A stretch of 64,000 nucleotides of DNA from an uncultured Butyricicoccus sp. (GCA_944384655.1 CALWUF010000036.1:1-64000); one strand, 5' to 3'. Counted from the first letter of the stretch, positions 26,651 to 35,838 are shown. Made by a program: numbers and translations. Notes: generated by a model from the letters alone, not told the origin.

Positions 26651-27577
26651 ATGAATCATCTTCTCAAGCTGCTCGACTGTTCAAAAGAGGATATTGTATC
26701 CATCCTTGATCTTGCCGATCAGCTAAAATATGAAAAAAAACATAACATCCCTCATCGCCATCTCGAAGGCAAAAGCCTCGGCATGATATTCCAGAAATCC
26801 TCAACACGGACACGGGTTTCCTTTGAAGCCGGTATGTATCAGTTGGGTGGACAGGCCATGTTCCTGTCCAACCGTGATTTGCAGATTGGACGCGGTGAGC
26901 CGGTACAGGATACGGCACGGGTGCTGTCGCGGTATCTGGATGGCATCATGATCCGCACGTTTGCACAGAAGGAAGCGGAAACGCTTGCAGAATACAGTTC
27001 CATCCCGGTCATCAACGGCATGACGGATTTTTCCCATCCGTGCCAGGTGCTGGCGGATCTGATGACAGTGCGTGAACATTTCGCACAGTTGGAAGGTTTG
27101 AAAATGGGCTTTGTCGGCGATGGGTTCAATATGGCCAATTCATTGATTGTCGGCTGTCTGAAAGCTGGTATGGAAGTTTGTGTTGCAACACCGGAGGGAT
27201 ATGAGCCGCATCCGGATGTATTGGCATTTGCTGAGGCAGAAAAAGCAAGGGGTGCAAAATTCCTGTTGACACACGATGTGCATCAGGCTGCTGAAAATGC
27301 GGATGTCCTGTTCACTGACGTCTGGGCGTCGATGGGTCAGGAAGGGCAGGCAGCGCAGCGCCGCATTGATTTTGCCGGCTTCCAGGTCAATCATGAACTG
27401 CTCTCCTGCTGCAAAGAAGGCGTTATGGTACAACATTGTATGCCGGCGCACCGCGGTGAAGAGATTACAGATGCTGTGCTGGAAGAACACGCGGATGAAA
27501 TCTTTGAGGAATCGGAAAACCGTCTGCATGCACAGAAAGCCGTCATGGTCACATTGATGGGAGATACATCAAAATAA
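26651..27577 (+). CDS. argF: Ornithine carbamoyltransferase
   Basis: 308 residues. It makes citrulline from ornithine and carbamoyl phosphate. The carbamoyl-phosphate loop FQKSSTRTRVSFE, the second-site DFSHPCQVLAD, and the ornithine loop MVQHCMPAHRG are all intact. TTAGGAG precedes the ATG. It is the last gene of the arginine run and is followed by a terminator. Carbamoyl-phosphate synthase genes are not in the window. Confidence 0.96.
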   Translation: MNHLLKLLDCSKEDIVSILDLADQLKYEKKHNIPHRHLEGKSLGMIFQKSSTRTRVSFEAGMYQLGGQAMFLSNRDLQIGRGEPVQDTARVLSRYLDGIMIRTFAQKEAETLAEYSSIPVINGMTDFSHPCQVLADLMTVREHFAQLEGLKMGFVGDGFNMANSLIVGCLKAGMEVCVATPEGYEPHPDVLAFAEAEKARGAKFLLTHDVHQAAENADVLFTDVWASMGQEGQAAQRRIDFAGFQVNHELLSCCKEGVMVQHCMPAHRGEEITDAVLEEHADEIFEESENRLHAQKAVMVTLMGDTSK

Positions 27578-27600
27578 ATCAATCCAAGTTCATCTTCATG

Positions 27601-27639
27601 ATTCCCGGGACAGCATGTCATCTGTTTCGGGAATTTTTT
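27601..27639 (+). terminator. Terminator of the arginine operon
   Basis: attcccg pairs with cgggaat, with a second inner pairing acag/ctgt, and is followed by a T run. Confidence 0.8.
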
Positions 27640-27730
27640 GGACAAAATTTTCCAAATCAGCCATATCTATGGACGCATATTTGTTTATATGTTATAATAA
27701 TAACATCTTATTTATGAAAAGAGGGATTTC

Positions 27731-29512
27731 ATGAAGAAAAAACTTATAGTCTTTCTGCTGACTGTGGCAATGGTGTGTCCGATGATGCCGATGGCGTTTG
27801 CCACCAGTGGACCGGATGACACCGCAACCGTGGGGGGCGCGAATATCCAGACACTGTTGGACGACATTTCTGCAAAGGGGTATACGATTACCACACGGGA
27901 TCAGCTCCCGGAAGATGCGGAAATCGTTGAAACGGAGATGTCCGTGAACAGGATGTCCGAACCGATCCAGGAAGTTGAACCAACCGAACGGAAAAAGACG
28001 TATTCCGACGATGCAGAAGAGCAATCACGACGCACAGAAAAATCCGAGTATACGACAAATAATTTTTCGTCGTATGGCACGCAACTGTCTCAACTCATCC
28101 TTGTGGCCGGCGACGTCAATTATGACATTGGCACAGGGTTGAAACGGATGTACGACGCATACAGGGCAGATGTGTACCAAGGGGCAAACAGCCAGTGCCT
28201 GAAAGATAACAGCGTCGACAATATGAAGCAATTTGCAGTCACGCTCAATCTGAACGGCATCGACTCTTCCAATTATAGCGACCTGATCTTTGAGCTGGCG
28301 TGGATCACCTATCTGTGCCTGGATTATGATACGCCGGAAATGTTCTATTCCAACGGGTACTGTTCGATGGGCGGCGGTTATACCAGCACATCGATCACAT
28401 TGTTTTTCCGTCCGATGTATACGGCGGGCTTCGACAACCTGTCGCAGCGCCTTGCGCTCCATACACAGATGGAAAACAAGGTGGCGGAACTGGTCAATGC
28501 ATCGGCAGCCTATCCGCGTGCATATGACAAGATGAAGTTCTTCCATGATTGGCTGTGCCAGAACAACAGCTATAACGATGCCGCGGTCTCCAGCGGAGAC
28601 TATTCGACAAGCGTTTCCGGCGCGCCGTGGTCGTGTGTCGGCGCATTGCTCAGCAGCTCGAACAGCAGTGTAGAAGGACCGGTCTGTGAAGGGTATTCCC
28701 GTGCGTTCCAGCTGCTATGTCAGCGGGCAGGGATTACTGCAACCGTTGTAACCAGCGAAAGCGGCAACCACATGTGGAACAACCTCCGGTATGGCAAATA
28801 CTGGACGGGCGTTGACGTCACATGGGATGACGGTTCCGGCGACACCCATAATTATGATTATTTCTTTAAACAGGTCAACAACATGAGCGGTCATGCCATG
28901 GATGACAGTAATTTTGTGCAATGGATGCCGTATCCGATTCTGTCAGAGATTTCGGACTGGAAAATCCTCCCGTTCTATGATGTTGCAGACGCAGGTTCTT
29001 CCAGCTCGGATTTCTGGGGTACACAGTACATCCAGTACGTTTATGAGCGCAATTATATGTCCGGTATGACGTGCGTGGAATTTGGCATCCAAACGTCGCT
29101 CACACGCGCACAGTTCGCACAGATCCTGTACAGCATTGCAGGAAAACCGAGTGTAACATATACCGACCGTTTCAGTGATGTACCTGCGGGACAATGGTAC
29201 ACCGACGCTGTACTGTGGGCAAACAGCCAGGGCATTGCCAACGGCGTTTCTGCGACCCGCTTCGGTGTGAATGATCCCATCACCCGTGAACAGCTCGCAC
29301 TGATGCTGTACAAATATAAGGGTGCACCGGAGGTTTCCGGCAGTACGGTCGATTCGTTTGCCGACGCCGATACGATCTCGGATTGGGCGCTCACTGCAAT
29401 GAATTGGGCGGTCCAGAATGGTGTCATGAAAGGTACCACTGCGAATGAACTGGTTCCGGCTGGCAAAGCCACCCGCACAGAGACTTCGGTTATGATCTCC
29501 AAGATCGCTTGA
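27731..29512 (+). CDS. Secreted transglutaminase-like protein with three C-terminal SLH repeats
   Basis: 593 residues. A signal peptide (1 to about 26, ending MAFA) is followed by a linker and a transglutaminase-like core: the Cys is in GPVCEGYSRAFQLLC, the His in ESGNHMWNNLRYG and the Asp in GVDVTWDDGS, so the Cys-His-Asp triad is intact. Three SLH repeats fill the last 175 residues (TQYIQYVYERNYMSG, FSDVPAGQWYTDAVLWA, FADADTISDWALTAMNWA). It is probably a wall-anchored protease or cross-linking enzyme acting on surface peptides. The ribosome site is GAGGG before the ATG, with TATAAT at 27693 as a likely -10. The architecture is firm; the substrate is unknown. Confidence 0.9.
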   Translation: MKKKLIVFLLTVAMVCPMMPMAFATSGPDDTATVGGANIQTLLDDISAKGYTITTRDQLPEDAEIVETEMSVNRMSEPIQEVEPTERKKTYSDDAEEQSRRTEKSEYTTNNFSSYGTQLSQLILVAGDVNYDIGTGLKRMYDAYRADVYQGANSQCLKDNSVDNMKQFAVTLNLNGIDSSNYSDLIFELAWITYLCLDYDTPEMFYSNGYCSMGGGYTSTSITLFFRPMYTAGFDNLSQRLALHTQMENKVAELVNASAAYPRAYDKMKFFHDWLCQNNSYNDAAVSSGDYSTSVSGAPWSCVGALLSSSNSSVEGPVCEGYSRAFQLLCQRAGITATVVTSESGNHMWNNLRYGKYWTGVDVTWDDGSGDTHNYDYFFKQVNNMSGHAMDDSNFVQWMPYPILSEISDWKILPFYDVADAGSSSSDFWGTQYIQYVYERNYMSGMTCVEFGIQTSLTRAQFAQILYSIAGKPSVTYTDRFSDVPAGQWYTDAVLWANSQGIANGVSATRFGVNDPITREQLALMLYKYKGAPEVSGSTVDSFADADTISDWALTAMNWAVQNGVMKGTTANELVPAGKATRTETSVMISKIA

Positions 29513-29541
29513 ATCTCGCAGTACTGACAGAAGCTTAAAAA

Positions 29542-29596
29542 AATTCCCCCTGAAGCAGACCCGGCGATGAGCCAAATCTGCTTTGGGGGATTTTTT
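29542..29596. terminator. Bidirectional terminator between the SLH protein and pepF
   Basis: attccccc-tgaagcaga pairs with tctgcttt-gggggat around a long loop. A and T runs flank both sides, so it serves both convergent genes. Confidence 0.88.
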
Positions 29597-29621
29597 CTGG
29601 CTGGATCAAGCGGATATGGTG

Positions 29622-31424
29622 TCAGGCTTGCTGCATGAGCTGTTCCATTTCGTCGATCAGTTCATTGAACAGCTGAAGCGCTTCATGAATGGGCTGTGTG
29701 GTTGCCATATCTACGCCTGCACCGCGCAGCAATGGGATGGGATCATCCGAACAACCGCCTGACAGGAAATTGAGATATGCTTTCACCGCCGGTTCGCCTT
29801 CTTTGAGGATGCGGCGCGACAGTGCAATGGCCGCTGAATAACCGGTTGCATATTGATACACATAATAGTTGTAATAAAAATGTGGGATGCGTGCCCATTC
29901 TACATCGATTTCATTGTCAATCACAATCTCTTCGCCAAAATAGCGGCAATTTAATTCATGGTATAATTGGCTCAGTGAAACAGCTGTCAGGCTTTCACCG
30001 CGCTCATTCCGGCGGTTGATTTCCAACTCAAATTCTGCAAACATGGTCTGACGATATACTGTCGTGCGGAACTGTTCGAGGAAATAATTGATGAGATATG
30101 CGCGGCGGCGTGGATCTGTTGTTGTCTTGAGCAGATGCTGCATGAGCAGGGCTTCATTGCAGGTGGAAGCAACTTCCGCCACAAAAATGGAATAGTTGGA
30201 ATAAATGACAGGCTGCGTGCGATTGGACAGGTACGAATGAATCGCATGACCCATCTCATGTGCAAGGGTAAACATGCTGTCCAGTGTACCCGAATAATTG
30301 AGCAACACATACGGATGCACACGCAGCCCGGCGGAATACGCGCCAGAGCATTTGCCGACGTTTTCATATACATCAATCCAACCGTTGGCATAGCCTTCTT
30401 TGAGAATGGCGCGGTAAGACTCCCCCATGGGGGCAAGCGCGTCATATACCGTCTGCTGTGCTTCTTCATAGGGGATGCTTACATCGACGTCCGCAACAAT
30501 CGGCGTATACAGGTCATACATATGCAGTTCATTGACGTCGAGCAATTTTTTGCGCAGTGCAATATATCGGTACATGGGCTGCATATTTTGATGCACGGCA
30601 TCAATGAGATTGTGATACACTTCTACAGGGACATGATTGCCATCCAGCGACGCGTGCAGCGTCGAATCATAATGACGGGCATCTGCATGAAATTTTAACT
30701 GTTTTACCTGTGCGGTCAAAATGGCAGCCGCTGTATTCCGGAAGGAATGGTATACGCCATAGAGCGATTCAAATGCAGATTTGCGCAAAACGCGGTCCTG
30801 ACTGTGCATCAGCGGGATATAGGTGCCATGCGTGACTGGATGCAATTTGCCTTCTCGATCCGCTGCGGATGGGAATTTTAAATCCGCATCGCTGAACATC
30901 GAATAAATGGTATCGGGCGACTGGCTGATTTCACCTGCTGCGGCGAGTAATTTTTCCTCAGCATCGGACAGGATATGCGCACGTTTGGCACGTATGCGGG
31001 TGAGATACAATCGATACGTTTCCAGTTCAGGCACATCGTGATAAAATTGTTCCAATGTTTCATCCGGAATGGCAAGCAATTCCGGGGTCTCAAAGGAACT
31101 GGCGGCGTCCACAGCAACCATGACATTCATTGCCTGTGACGCCATGCCCTGATAGGTGGGATTGGTGGTATCTTCATCACTTTTGCGCTGGGCATAGCCA
31201 TACAAGGCGTCAAACAGTATATTTATGTCATCACCAAGTTTGAGAAACTCATATAATGTCTGTGCACGTTCGCCCAGCTTGCCCTTGTAGGCGGTGAGCT
31301 GCTGGGGAAACATGCGTGCTTTTTCCAGATCGGCAGTCCACTGTGCATCGGTGGCATACACGTCGTGAATGGACCAGGTGTATTTCGGATCCGCTTCACT
31401 GCGGACAGGGATTTTCTTTTCCAT
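29622..31424 (-). CDS. pepF: Oligoendopeptidase F (M3B zinc metallopeptidase)
   Basis: 600 residues. It hydrolyses short peptides in the cytosol. The zinc site HEMGH is at about 389-393, with the third ligand Glu in SIFVAEVASTCNEALL about 25 residues later, as usual for M3 enzymes. The N-terminal helical domain is full length. The ATG at 31424 is preceded by AGGAGG; a TTG-type extension of 7 codons is unlikely. It is monocistronic and divergent from a PstS-like gene. Confidence 0.95.
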   Translation of the reverse strand: MEKKIPVRSEADPKYTWSIHDVYATDAQWTADLEKARMFPQQLTAYKGKLGERAQTLYEFLKLGDDINILFDALYGYAQRKSDEDTTNPTYQGMASQAMNVMVAVDAASSFETPELLAIPDETLEQFYHDVPELETYRLYLTRIRAKRAHILSDAEEKLLAAAGEISQSPDTIYSMFSDADLKFPSAADREGKLHPVTHGTYIPLMHSQDRVLRKSAFESLYGVYHSFRNTAAAILTAQVKQLKFHADARHYDSTLHASLDGNHVPVEVYHNLIDAVHQNMQPMYRYIALRKKLLDVNELHMYDLYTPIVADVDVSIPYEEAQQTVYDALAPMGESYRAILKEGYANGWIDVYENVGKCSGAYSAGLRVHPYVLLNYSGTLDSMFTLAHEMGHAIHSYLSNRTQPVIYSNYSIFVAEVASTCNEALLMQHLLKTTTDPRRRAYLINYFLEQFRTTVYRQTMFAEFELEINRRNERGESLTAVSLSQLYHELNCRYFGEEIVIDNEIDVEWARIPHFYYNYYVYQYATGYSAAIALSRRILKEGEPAVKAYLNFLSGGCSDDPIPLLRGAGVDMATTQPIHEALQLFNELIDEMEQLMQQA

Positions 31425-31689
31425 TTGTATCCTCCTGTGTATCAATTCAGTCTGCCCTTAGTATACCACGGGAACGTACAGGAAAAAAGCAACATGCTGT
31501 AAAAAATCTTGCCGTTTCAAACACTGCGGGATTGTCTTTTTGTGCCCCTCACAACGGAAACACGCCCATCGCATCATACAAAGAATTAACATGAGCTTTA
31601 CTAAAACATGGTAGAGAGCAGACAAACGGCGCGATAAACTAACAGTATATAAGCGTATGAATCAAAATAAAACCGTGGGAGGAATGGAC

Positions 31690-32568
31690 TTGAAAAAAAC
31701 GAGAATATTGATTGCGGCGGCAACGGTTTGCATCATGCTTGGACTTGCGGCATGCAGCAGCAATACGGCACAGAACAGCGAATCGGTAGAAGGTTTGGAT
31801 CAATTGGGAGAATTTCAGGTGATTGCGAGAGAGGATGGTTCCGGTACGCGGGCTGCATTTGCCCAGCTTGTGGATTTTGAAAACACCACCTCAGATGCCA
31901 ACCAATCCGATCAGACGCGAACAGATGCACAGATTGTCAATACATCAGAACAAGTCATCCAAGCTGTCGAAGAAGATGAGGCGGCAATTGGATATGTATC
32001 TCGCGGTGCAATCGCGACACAATCCCATACAAAAACACTGACCGTTGATGGGGCTTCTGTGGATGAGAAAAATTATCCGCTCAGCCGTTCGTTTTATTTG
32101 GCGTATTGCGGCGAACTCAATGAACTGGAGGACGATTTTCTCTCCTATATCCGCAGTGCAGGACAGGAAATTGTAGGAAAATCGTATATACAAATTGCCG
32201 AGACCACTCGTTTCCTGTCCAATCAGGCGGAAGGCAGCATTTCCATTATCGGTTCCACTTCCGTTGCGCCATTGATGCGTGAGTTGGCAGAAGCTTATGA
32301 ACAGATTAACACGCATGCAGACATCACCATTACAGAAACAGATTCGACAGATGGTCTGTCGCAGGCGATGTCGGGACAATATGATTTGGGTATGTCTTCG
32401 CGTGACCTGAAAGATTATGAACAGGAATTGTTGGACTATCAGGAGATTGCCCAGGATCAAATTGTTGTCATCGTCAATGCGGACAATCCCTTGCAGAATA
32501 TTTCCGTCGATGCGCTCAAGCAGATTTATACAGGTGAAATGAATGTTTGGGAAGATTTGAACCCGTAA
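31690..32568 (+). CDS. PstS-like phosphate-binding lipoprotein with swapped (circularly permuted) halves
   Basis: 292 residues from a TTG start 7 bases after GGAGG; ATG at 31684 is too close to the ribosome site. The lipobox is LAAC (Cys 22). In ordinary PstS proteins the order is GSTSV..., SSR..., NPL...IYTGE..W, then REDGSGTR..., GYVS..., YPLSR. Here REDGSGTR is at 47-54, GYVS at 101-104 and YPLSR at 129-133, and only afterwards come IIGSTSVAPLMREL (186 on), GMSSRDLKDYE and the C-terminal IYTGEMNVWEDLNP. Both phosphate-binding lobes are therefore present in reversed order. No pst permease genes are adjacent. It probably binds phosphate or a related oxyanion outside the cell. Confidence 0.8.
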   Translation: MKKTRILIAAATVCIMLGLAACSSNTAQNSESVEGLDQLGEFQVIAREDGSGTRAAFAQLVDFENTTSDANQSDQTRTDAQIVNTSEQVIQAVEEDEAAIGYVSRGAIATQSHTKTLTVDGASVDEKNYPLSRSFYLAYCGELNELEDDFLSYIRSAGQEIVGKSYIQIAETTRFLSNQAEGSISIIGSTSVAPLMRELAEAYEQINTHADITITETDSTDGLSQAMSGQYDLGMSSRDLKDYEQELLDYQEIAQDQIVVIVNADNPLQNISVDALKQIYTGEMNVWEDLNP

Positions 32569-32597
32569 ATGTAGCGCTCTATGATGGAGGAACCCAT

Positions 32598-32846
32598 ATG
32601 AACGCCAATGTTTGTCGATGGATTATGGATGCAATCATTATGCTTGGCTTAATTGTTGCTGGGATATCCGGTGCGTACTTTGGCTTGGAACCGGTTTCAC
32701 CGCTTTTTATCCTTGGCATAGTGGTATCACTGGGTGGACTTATTTTTGGGCTGCTCACCATTCGCTGTCCATTTTGCAAACATTTGCTCGATCTGCGAGG
32801 GTTTCAAATGGTATATTGCCCATATTGTGGACAAAAATTGGAGTGA
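32598..32846 (+). CDS. Small two-helix membrane protein with C-terminal zinc ribbon
   Basis: 82 residues. Two hydrophobic segments (about 9-29 and 34-54) are followed by a CPFC ... CPYC pair of knuckles (residues 58-61 and 74-77) that should bind one zinc. TGGAGG precedes the ATG. It lies 29 bases after the PstS-like gene and may be co-transcribed with it. I recognise no specific family; the function is unknown. Confidence 0.72.
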   Translation: MNANVCRWIMDAIIMLGLIVAGISGAYFGLEPVSPLFILGIVVSLGGLIFGLLTIRCPFCKHLLDLRGFQMVYCPYCGQKLE

Positions 32847-32853
32847 AACAAGC

Positions 32854-32882
32854 AGAGTCCGGACAAGATTTGTCCGGACTCT
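32854..32882. repeat. Second exact copy of the 29-base glyQS terminator hairpin
   Basis: The 13-bp stem agagtccggacaa with loop gat is identical to 18359-18387. Here no T run follows on either strand. It lies between convergent genes. Confidence 0.85.
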
Positions 32883-32904
32883 CAGCTTGTAAACAAGCGT
32901 TGTA

Positions 32905-34260
32905 TTATGCCTTCTCCCTGGGCAGAATCAGGTTCAACAGAATTGCCATGAGTGTCGCAATGACTACCGGGGACTGGCCAAAAATCACGGTAACCGCTTC
33001 CGGGAACTGGCTCAATGCAGAGCTTGCCTGGGAGATACCGACACCCAACGCTGCAGACAGCCCGACAATGGTCGTATTTCGACTGTTCAGATCCTGCGAA
33101 GCAATGAGCTTCATGCCAGTCATGGCGATGGTAGAAAATACAGTAACCGTAGCGCCACCCAATACACACTGCGGAATGGTGGTCAGCAGCGCTGCAAACT
33201 TGGGTGAAAATCCCGCCAACAGCAGGAATCCGGCGGTAAAGGTAAAAACGGTCCGATTGATTACTTTGTTGGTTGTGACAATACCCACGTTTTGGGAGTA
33301 TGTCGCAGTGGGCAGACCGCCAAAGAGCGCCGCCACCATATTGCTCACGCCATAGGCGATAATACCTCCCTGCAACTCATAGTCTGTGGGATTCCGATTC
33401 ATACCGCCTACTGTGGTGGCAGTAAAATCGCCGATGGCCTGAATGGAATTGATTGCAAACAACAATCCCAGGGCGATACAACCGGAGATATCGAATGAAA
33501 TACCAAACGGCATAAATTGCGGCAATGAAAACCAGGCGACATCCCCAATATCGGAAAAGCTGACCATGCCCAATGCCATCGCCACTATGTAACCCAAGAG
33601 CATACCCAAAAGAATGGAAGCCAGTTTGCAGATGCCGCGCCCCTTGTGATTGAGTAGCATTACCGCTGCCAGCGTCAACACGGATACCAACCAATTTTGC
33701 CAAGAACCATAGACCAACGCCTCATTGAGCCCTTGAGCTGTCACTGATTCAAGGGTATTGGAAGAGCCGCCTGCCATGTAATTGATGGCTGTCGGATACA
33801 AAGAAAGACCGATGGTAAAAACAACGGTACCGGTGATGACCGGCGGGAACAACAAGCGGATTTTGCGGACAAAAATACCGACAATCACAGCGATCACGCC
33901 GCCCACCAACATCGCTCCAGCAATGGATGAAATACCGACGCCGGACGTTGCCATAGCCTGCATACTGGGCACATAGGCAAAGCTGACACCAAAAAGCACA
34001 GGCAACCCGGAACCGAATCGTCTGCCAATGGGAAATAACTGCATCACGGTACAGACAGCGGACAACGCCAGCGAGGACTGGATCAGCAGCACCTGTTCCC
34101 CCTGGCTGAGACCTGCGGCAGAAGCGATAATAATCGATGGGGTAATGCAGCCCACAATCATTACAACCAAATGCTGTAAAGCCAGTGAAATCGTGGTAGC
34201 AAGCGGCGGTCTGCCATAGAAATTGAACAACAATTCCCGGCGAGAGTCAAGCGTTTGCAT
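32905..34260 (-). CDS. NCS2-family nucleobase (xanthine/uracil-type) permease
   Basis: 451 residues, polytopic with about 12-14 membrane segments. Family marks include LALQHLVVMIVGCITPSIII, VLFGVSFAYVPSMQA and the substrate-site region GISFDISGCIALGLLFAINSIQAIGD, with GGLPTATYSQNVG as the family loop. It brings in purine or pyrimidine bases with protons or sodium. AAAGGAG lies 7 bases before the ATG. The leader is long (about 280 bases) but I cannot fit the known guanine/xanthine aptamer to it. It is monocistronic; the exact base is not predictable. Confidence 0.9.
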   Translation of the reverse strand: MQTLDSRRELLFNFYGRPPLATTISLALQHLVVMIVGCITPSIIIASAAGLSQGEQVLLIQSSLALSAVCTVMQLFPIGRRFGSGLPVLFGVSFAYVPSMQAMATSGVGISSIAGAMLVGGVIAVIVGIFVRKIRLLFPPVITGTVVFTIGLSLYPTAINYMAGGSSNTLESVTAQGLNEALVYGSWQNWLVSVLTLAAVMLLNHKGRGICKLASILLGMLLGYIVAMALGMVSFSDIGDVAWFSLPQFMPFGISFDISGCIALGLLFAINSIQAIGDFTATTVGGMNRNPTDYELQGGIIAYGVSNMVAALFGGLPTATYSQNVGIVTTNKVINRTVFTFTAGFLLLAGFSPKFAALLTTIPQCVLGGATVTVFSTIAMTGMKLIASQDLNSRNTTIVGLSAALGVGISQASSALSQFPEAVTVIFGQSPVVIATLMAILLNLILPREKA

Positions 34261-34547
34261 AGGTTATACTCCTTTCAGAATATCTACATGTGTCATGATA
34301 AACAAAGGCATCCAATGGTGTATCATACATTTGATAACGCCGTTTACTTCCCGCACCATCTGGTGGGATAAATGGAAAAATGTGGTCCGGTGTATGTTCC
34401 ATAACAAAACAAATATGCTCGACCTGATTCAGGGCAATTGTTTACCATCCTGTTTGCAGAAACATTTGCGCACGTCTGTTCCCTCTATCAACTCTGCAGC
34501 AATCGCTGACATGCATGTAGATACCTATATTATATTGCAGATATTTT
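34261..34547 (-). other. Long untranslated leader of the nucleobase permease
   Basis: About 280 bases between the promoter and the start codon, with no ORF of its own. A hairpin tcccacc-agat-ggtgcggga lies near 34362. I looked for conserved purine, preQ1 and tetrahydrofolate aptamer cores and saw none. It may be a leader with unrecognised structure, or just untranslated sequence. Confidence 0.35.
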
Positions 34548-34576
34548 ATTGTATCATATCCCGGTGCAACAATCAA
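34548..34576 (-). promoter_or_regulatory. Putative promoter of the nucleobase permease
   Basis: Minus strand TTGATT, 17-base spacer, TACAAT. It is a moderate match. Confidence 0.5.
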
Positions 34577-34712
34577 TATTTCAACAACGAACTGAGGTCT
34601 CTATCTTGTTCCAGTTCGTCAGGAACCCTCTTGTACTCGGACAACTTCCTTTCTATCTGTCACCCATCATTGCAACACGGCAAGTTTCCGTGAAAAAATC
34701 TTCTCACAATGC

Positions 34713-34741
34713 TTGCAATATCTGGCACAGCATGATATAGT
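34713..34741 (+). promoter_or_regulatory. Promoter of the gapII-pgk-dehydrogenase operon
   Basis: TTGCAA, 17-base spacer, TATAGT, about 68 bases before the first start codon. Downstream, the repeated aactaaccaa / aattaaccaa elements (34751-34783) could be an operator. Confidence 0.6.
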
Positions 34742-34808
34742 ATAGAAAACAACTAACCAAAAGTTGACAGAAAATTAACCAAAATATGACTGTGTTAGGA
34801 GGAGCAGA

Positions 34809-35837
34809 ATGAGTAAGGTAAAGGTTGGCGTAGCTGGCTATGGTGTCATCGGTCTGCGCTTGGCGACGGGTGTTGCATTACAGGAGGACATGGAACTGGT
34901 CGGTGTTTCGGACGTCGCCCCCACCCTGGCAGTGCGCGGGTTGGTAGAGTCCGGTATGCCATATGATTTTTACAACGCCCTTCCCGAGAATGCGGACAAG
35001 CTTGCGGCGGCAGGCGTGCCGGTTTCAGGTACGCTCGAGGATCTGGTTGAGCAGTGCGATATCATGCTGGATGCGACCTCAGCAGGCATTGGCGCAAAGA
35101 ACAAGGAACTCTACGCGCGCATGGGTAAGAAGGCAATCTTCCAGGGCGGCGAGAAGAACAACGTTGCAGATGTATTTTTCCATGGGTATGCCAACTATGA
35201 GAAGGGTCTCGGTCAACAGTTCCTCAAGCTGACGAGCTGCAACACGACCGGTTTGATTCGCGCGGTGGATATGATCGACCGCGAAGCAGGTGTAGAGCGG
35301 GCTGCCATCACCATCATCCGCCGTGTCGCTGACCCGGGTGATTACCACCGCGGTCTGACCAACGCGCTACAGATGGAATACGCACCCAGCCATCAGGCGC
35401 TTGACCTGATGAATATCATGCCGCATGTAGATGCGACTGGTATCCTCGTGCACGCTCCGGTCACTCACGGTCACATCATAACTGTCGTTGTTACACCCAA
35501 GAAAAAAATCAATAAGGACGATCTGCTTCAAATGGCAGCGCAGCATCCCCGTATCCGCACGGTCAAGATCGCGGATGGCTTCCTCGGCAACGCTTCGCTG
35601 TTCCGCTATGCGCGCGATATGGGCAAGTTCCGGGGCGACAACTATGAGATCGCACTGTGGGATGAGTCCATCGTCATGAGCGGCGATCAAATCATGTTTG
35701 CCATCAATATCCCGCAGGAATCTGTCGTCATCCCGGAAAACATGGATGCAATCCGCGCAGCCATGCAGATGCAGATGACCCGTGAAACCGGTACTGCTGA
35801 AACAAACAAATACCTCGGCATGAAGGCACGTGGCTGA
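34809..35837 (+). CDS. Type II (archaeal-type) glyceraldehyde-3-phosphate dehydrogenase homologue
   Basis: 342 residues. The Rossmann start KVGVAGYGVIGLRLA, catalytic Cys 144 in LTSCNTTGL, a His region VTHGH (about 220) and ALWDESI match the archaeal class of phosphorylating GAPDH rather than the usual bacterial GapA. The segment after IIRRVADP (YHRGLTNALQMEYAPSHQA) departs from the archaeal GPINAI-P pattern, so the substrate may not be glyceraldehyde-3-phosphate. Expected chemistry is oxidation of an aldehyde with phosphate to an acyl phosphate. AGGAGGAG is the ribosome site. Its stop is one base before the PGK-like start, so the products should be made together. Confidence 0.88.
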   Translation: MSKVKVGVAGYGVIGLRLATGVALQEDMELVGVSDVAPTLAVRGLVESGMPYDFYNALPENADKLAAAGVPVSGTLEDLVEQCDIMLDATSAGIGAKNKELYARMGKKAIFQGGEKNNVADVFFHGYANYEKGLGQQFLKLTSCNTTGLIRAVDMIDREAGVERAAITIIRRVADPGDYHRGLTNALQMEYAPSHQALDLMNIMPHVDATGILVHAPVTHGHIITVVVTPKKKINKDDLLQMAAQHPRIRTVKIADGFLGNASLFRYARDMGKFRGDNYEIALWDESIVMSGDQIMFAINIPQESVVIPENMDAIRAAMQMQMTRETGTAETNKYLGMKARG

Positions 35838-35838
35838 A

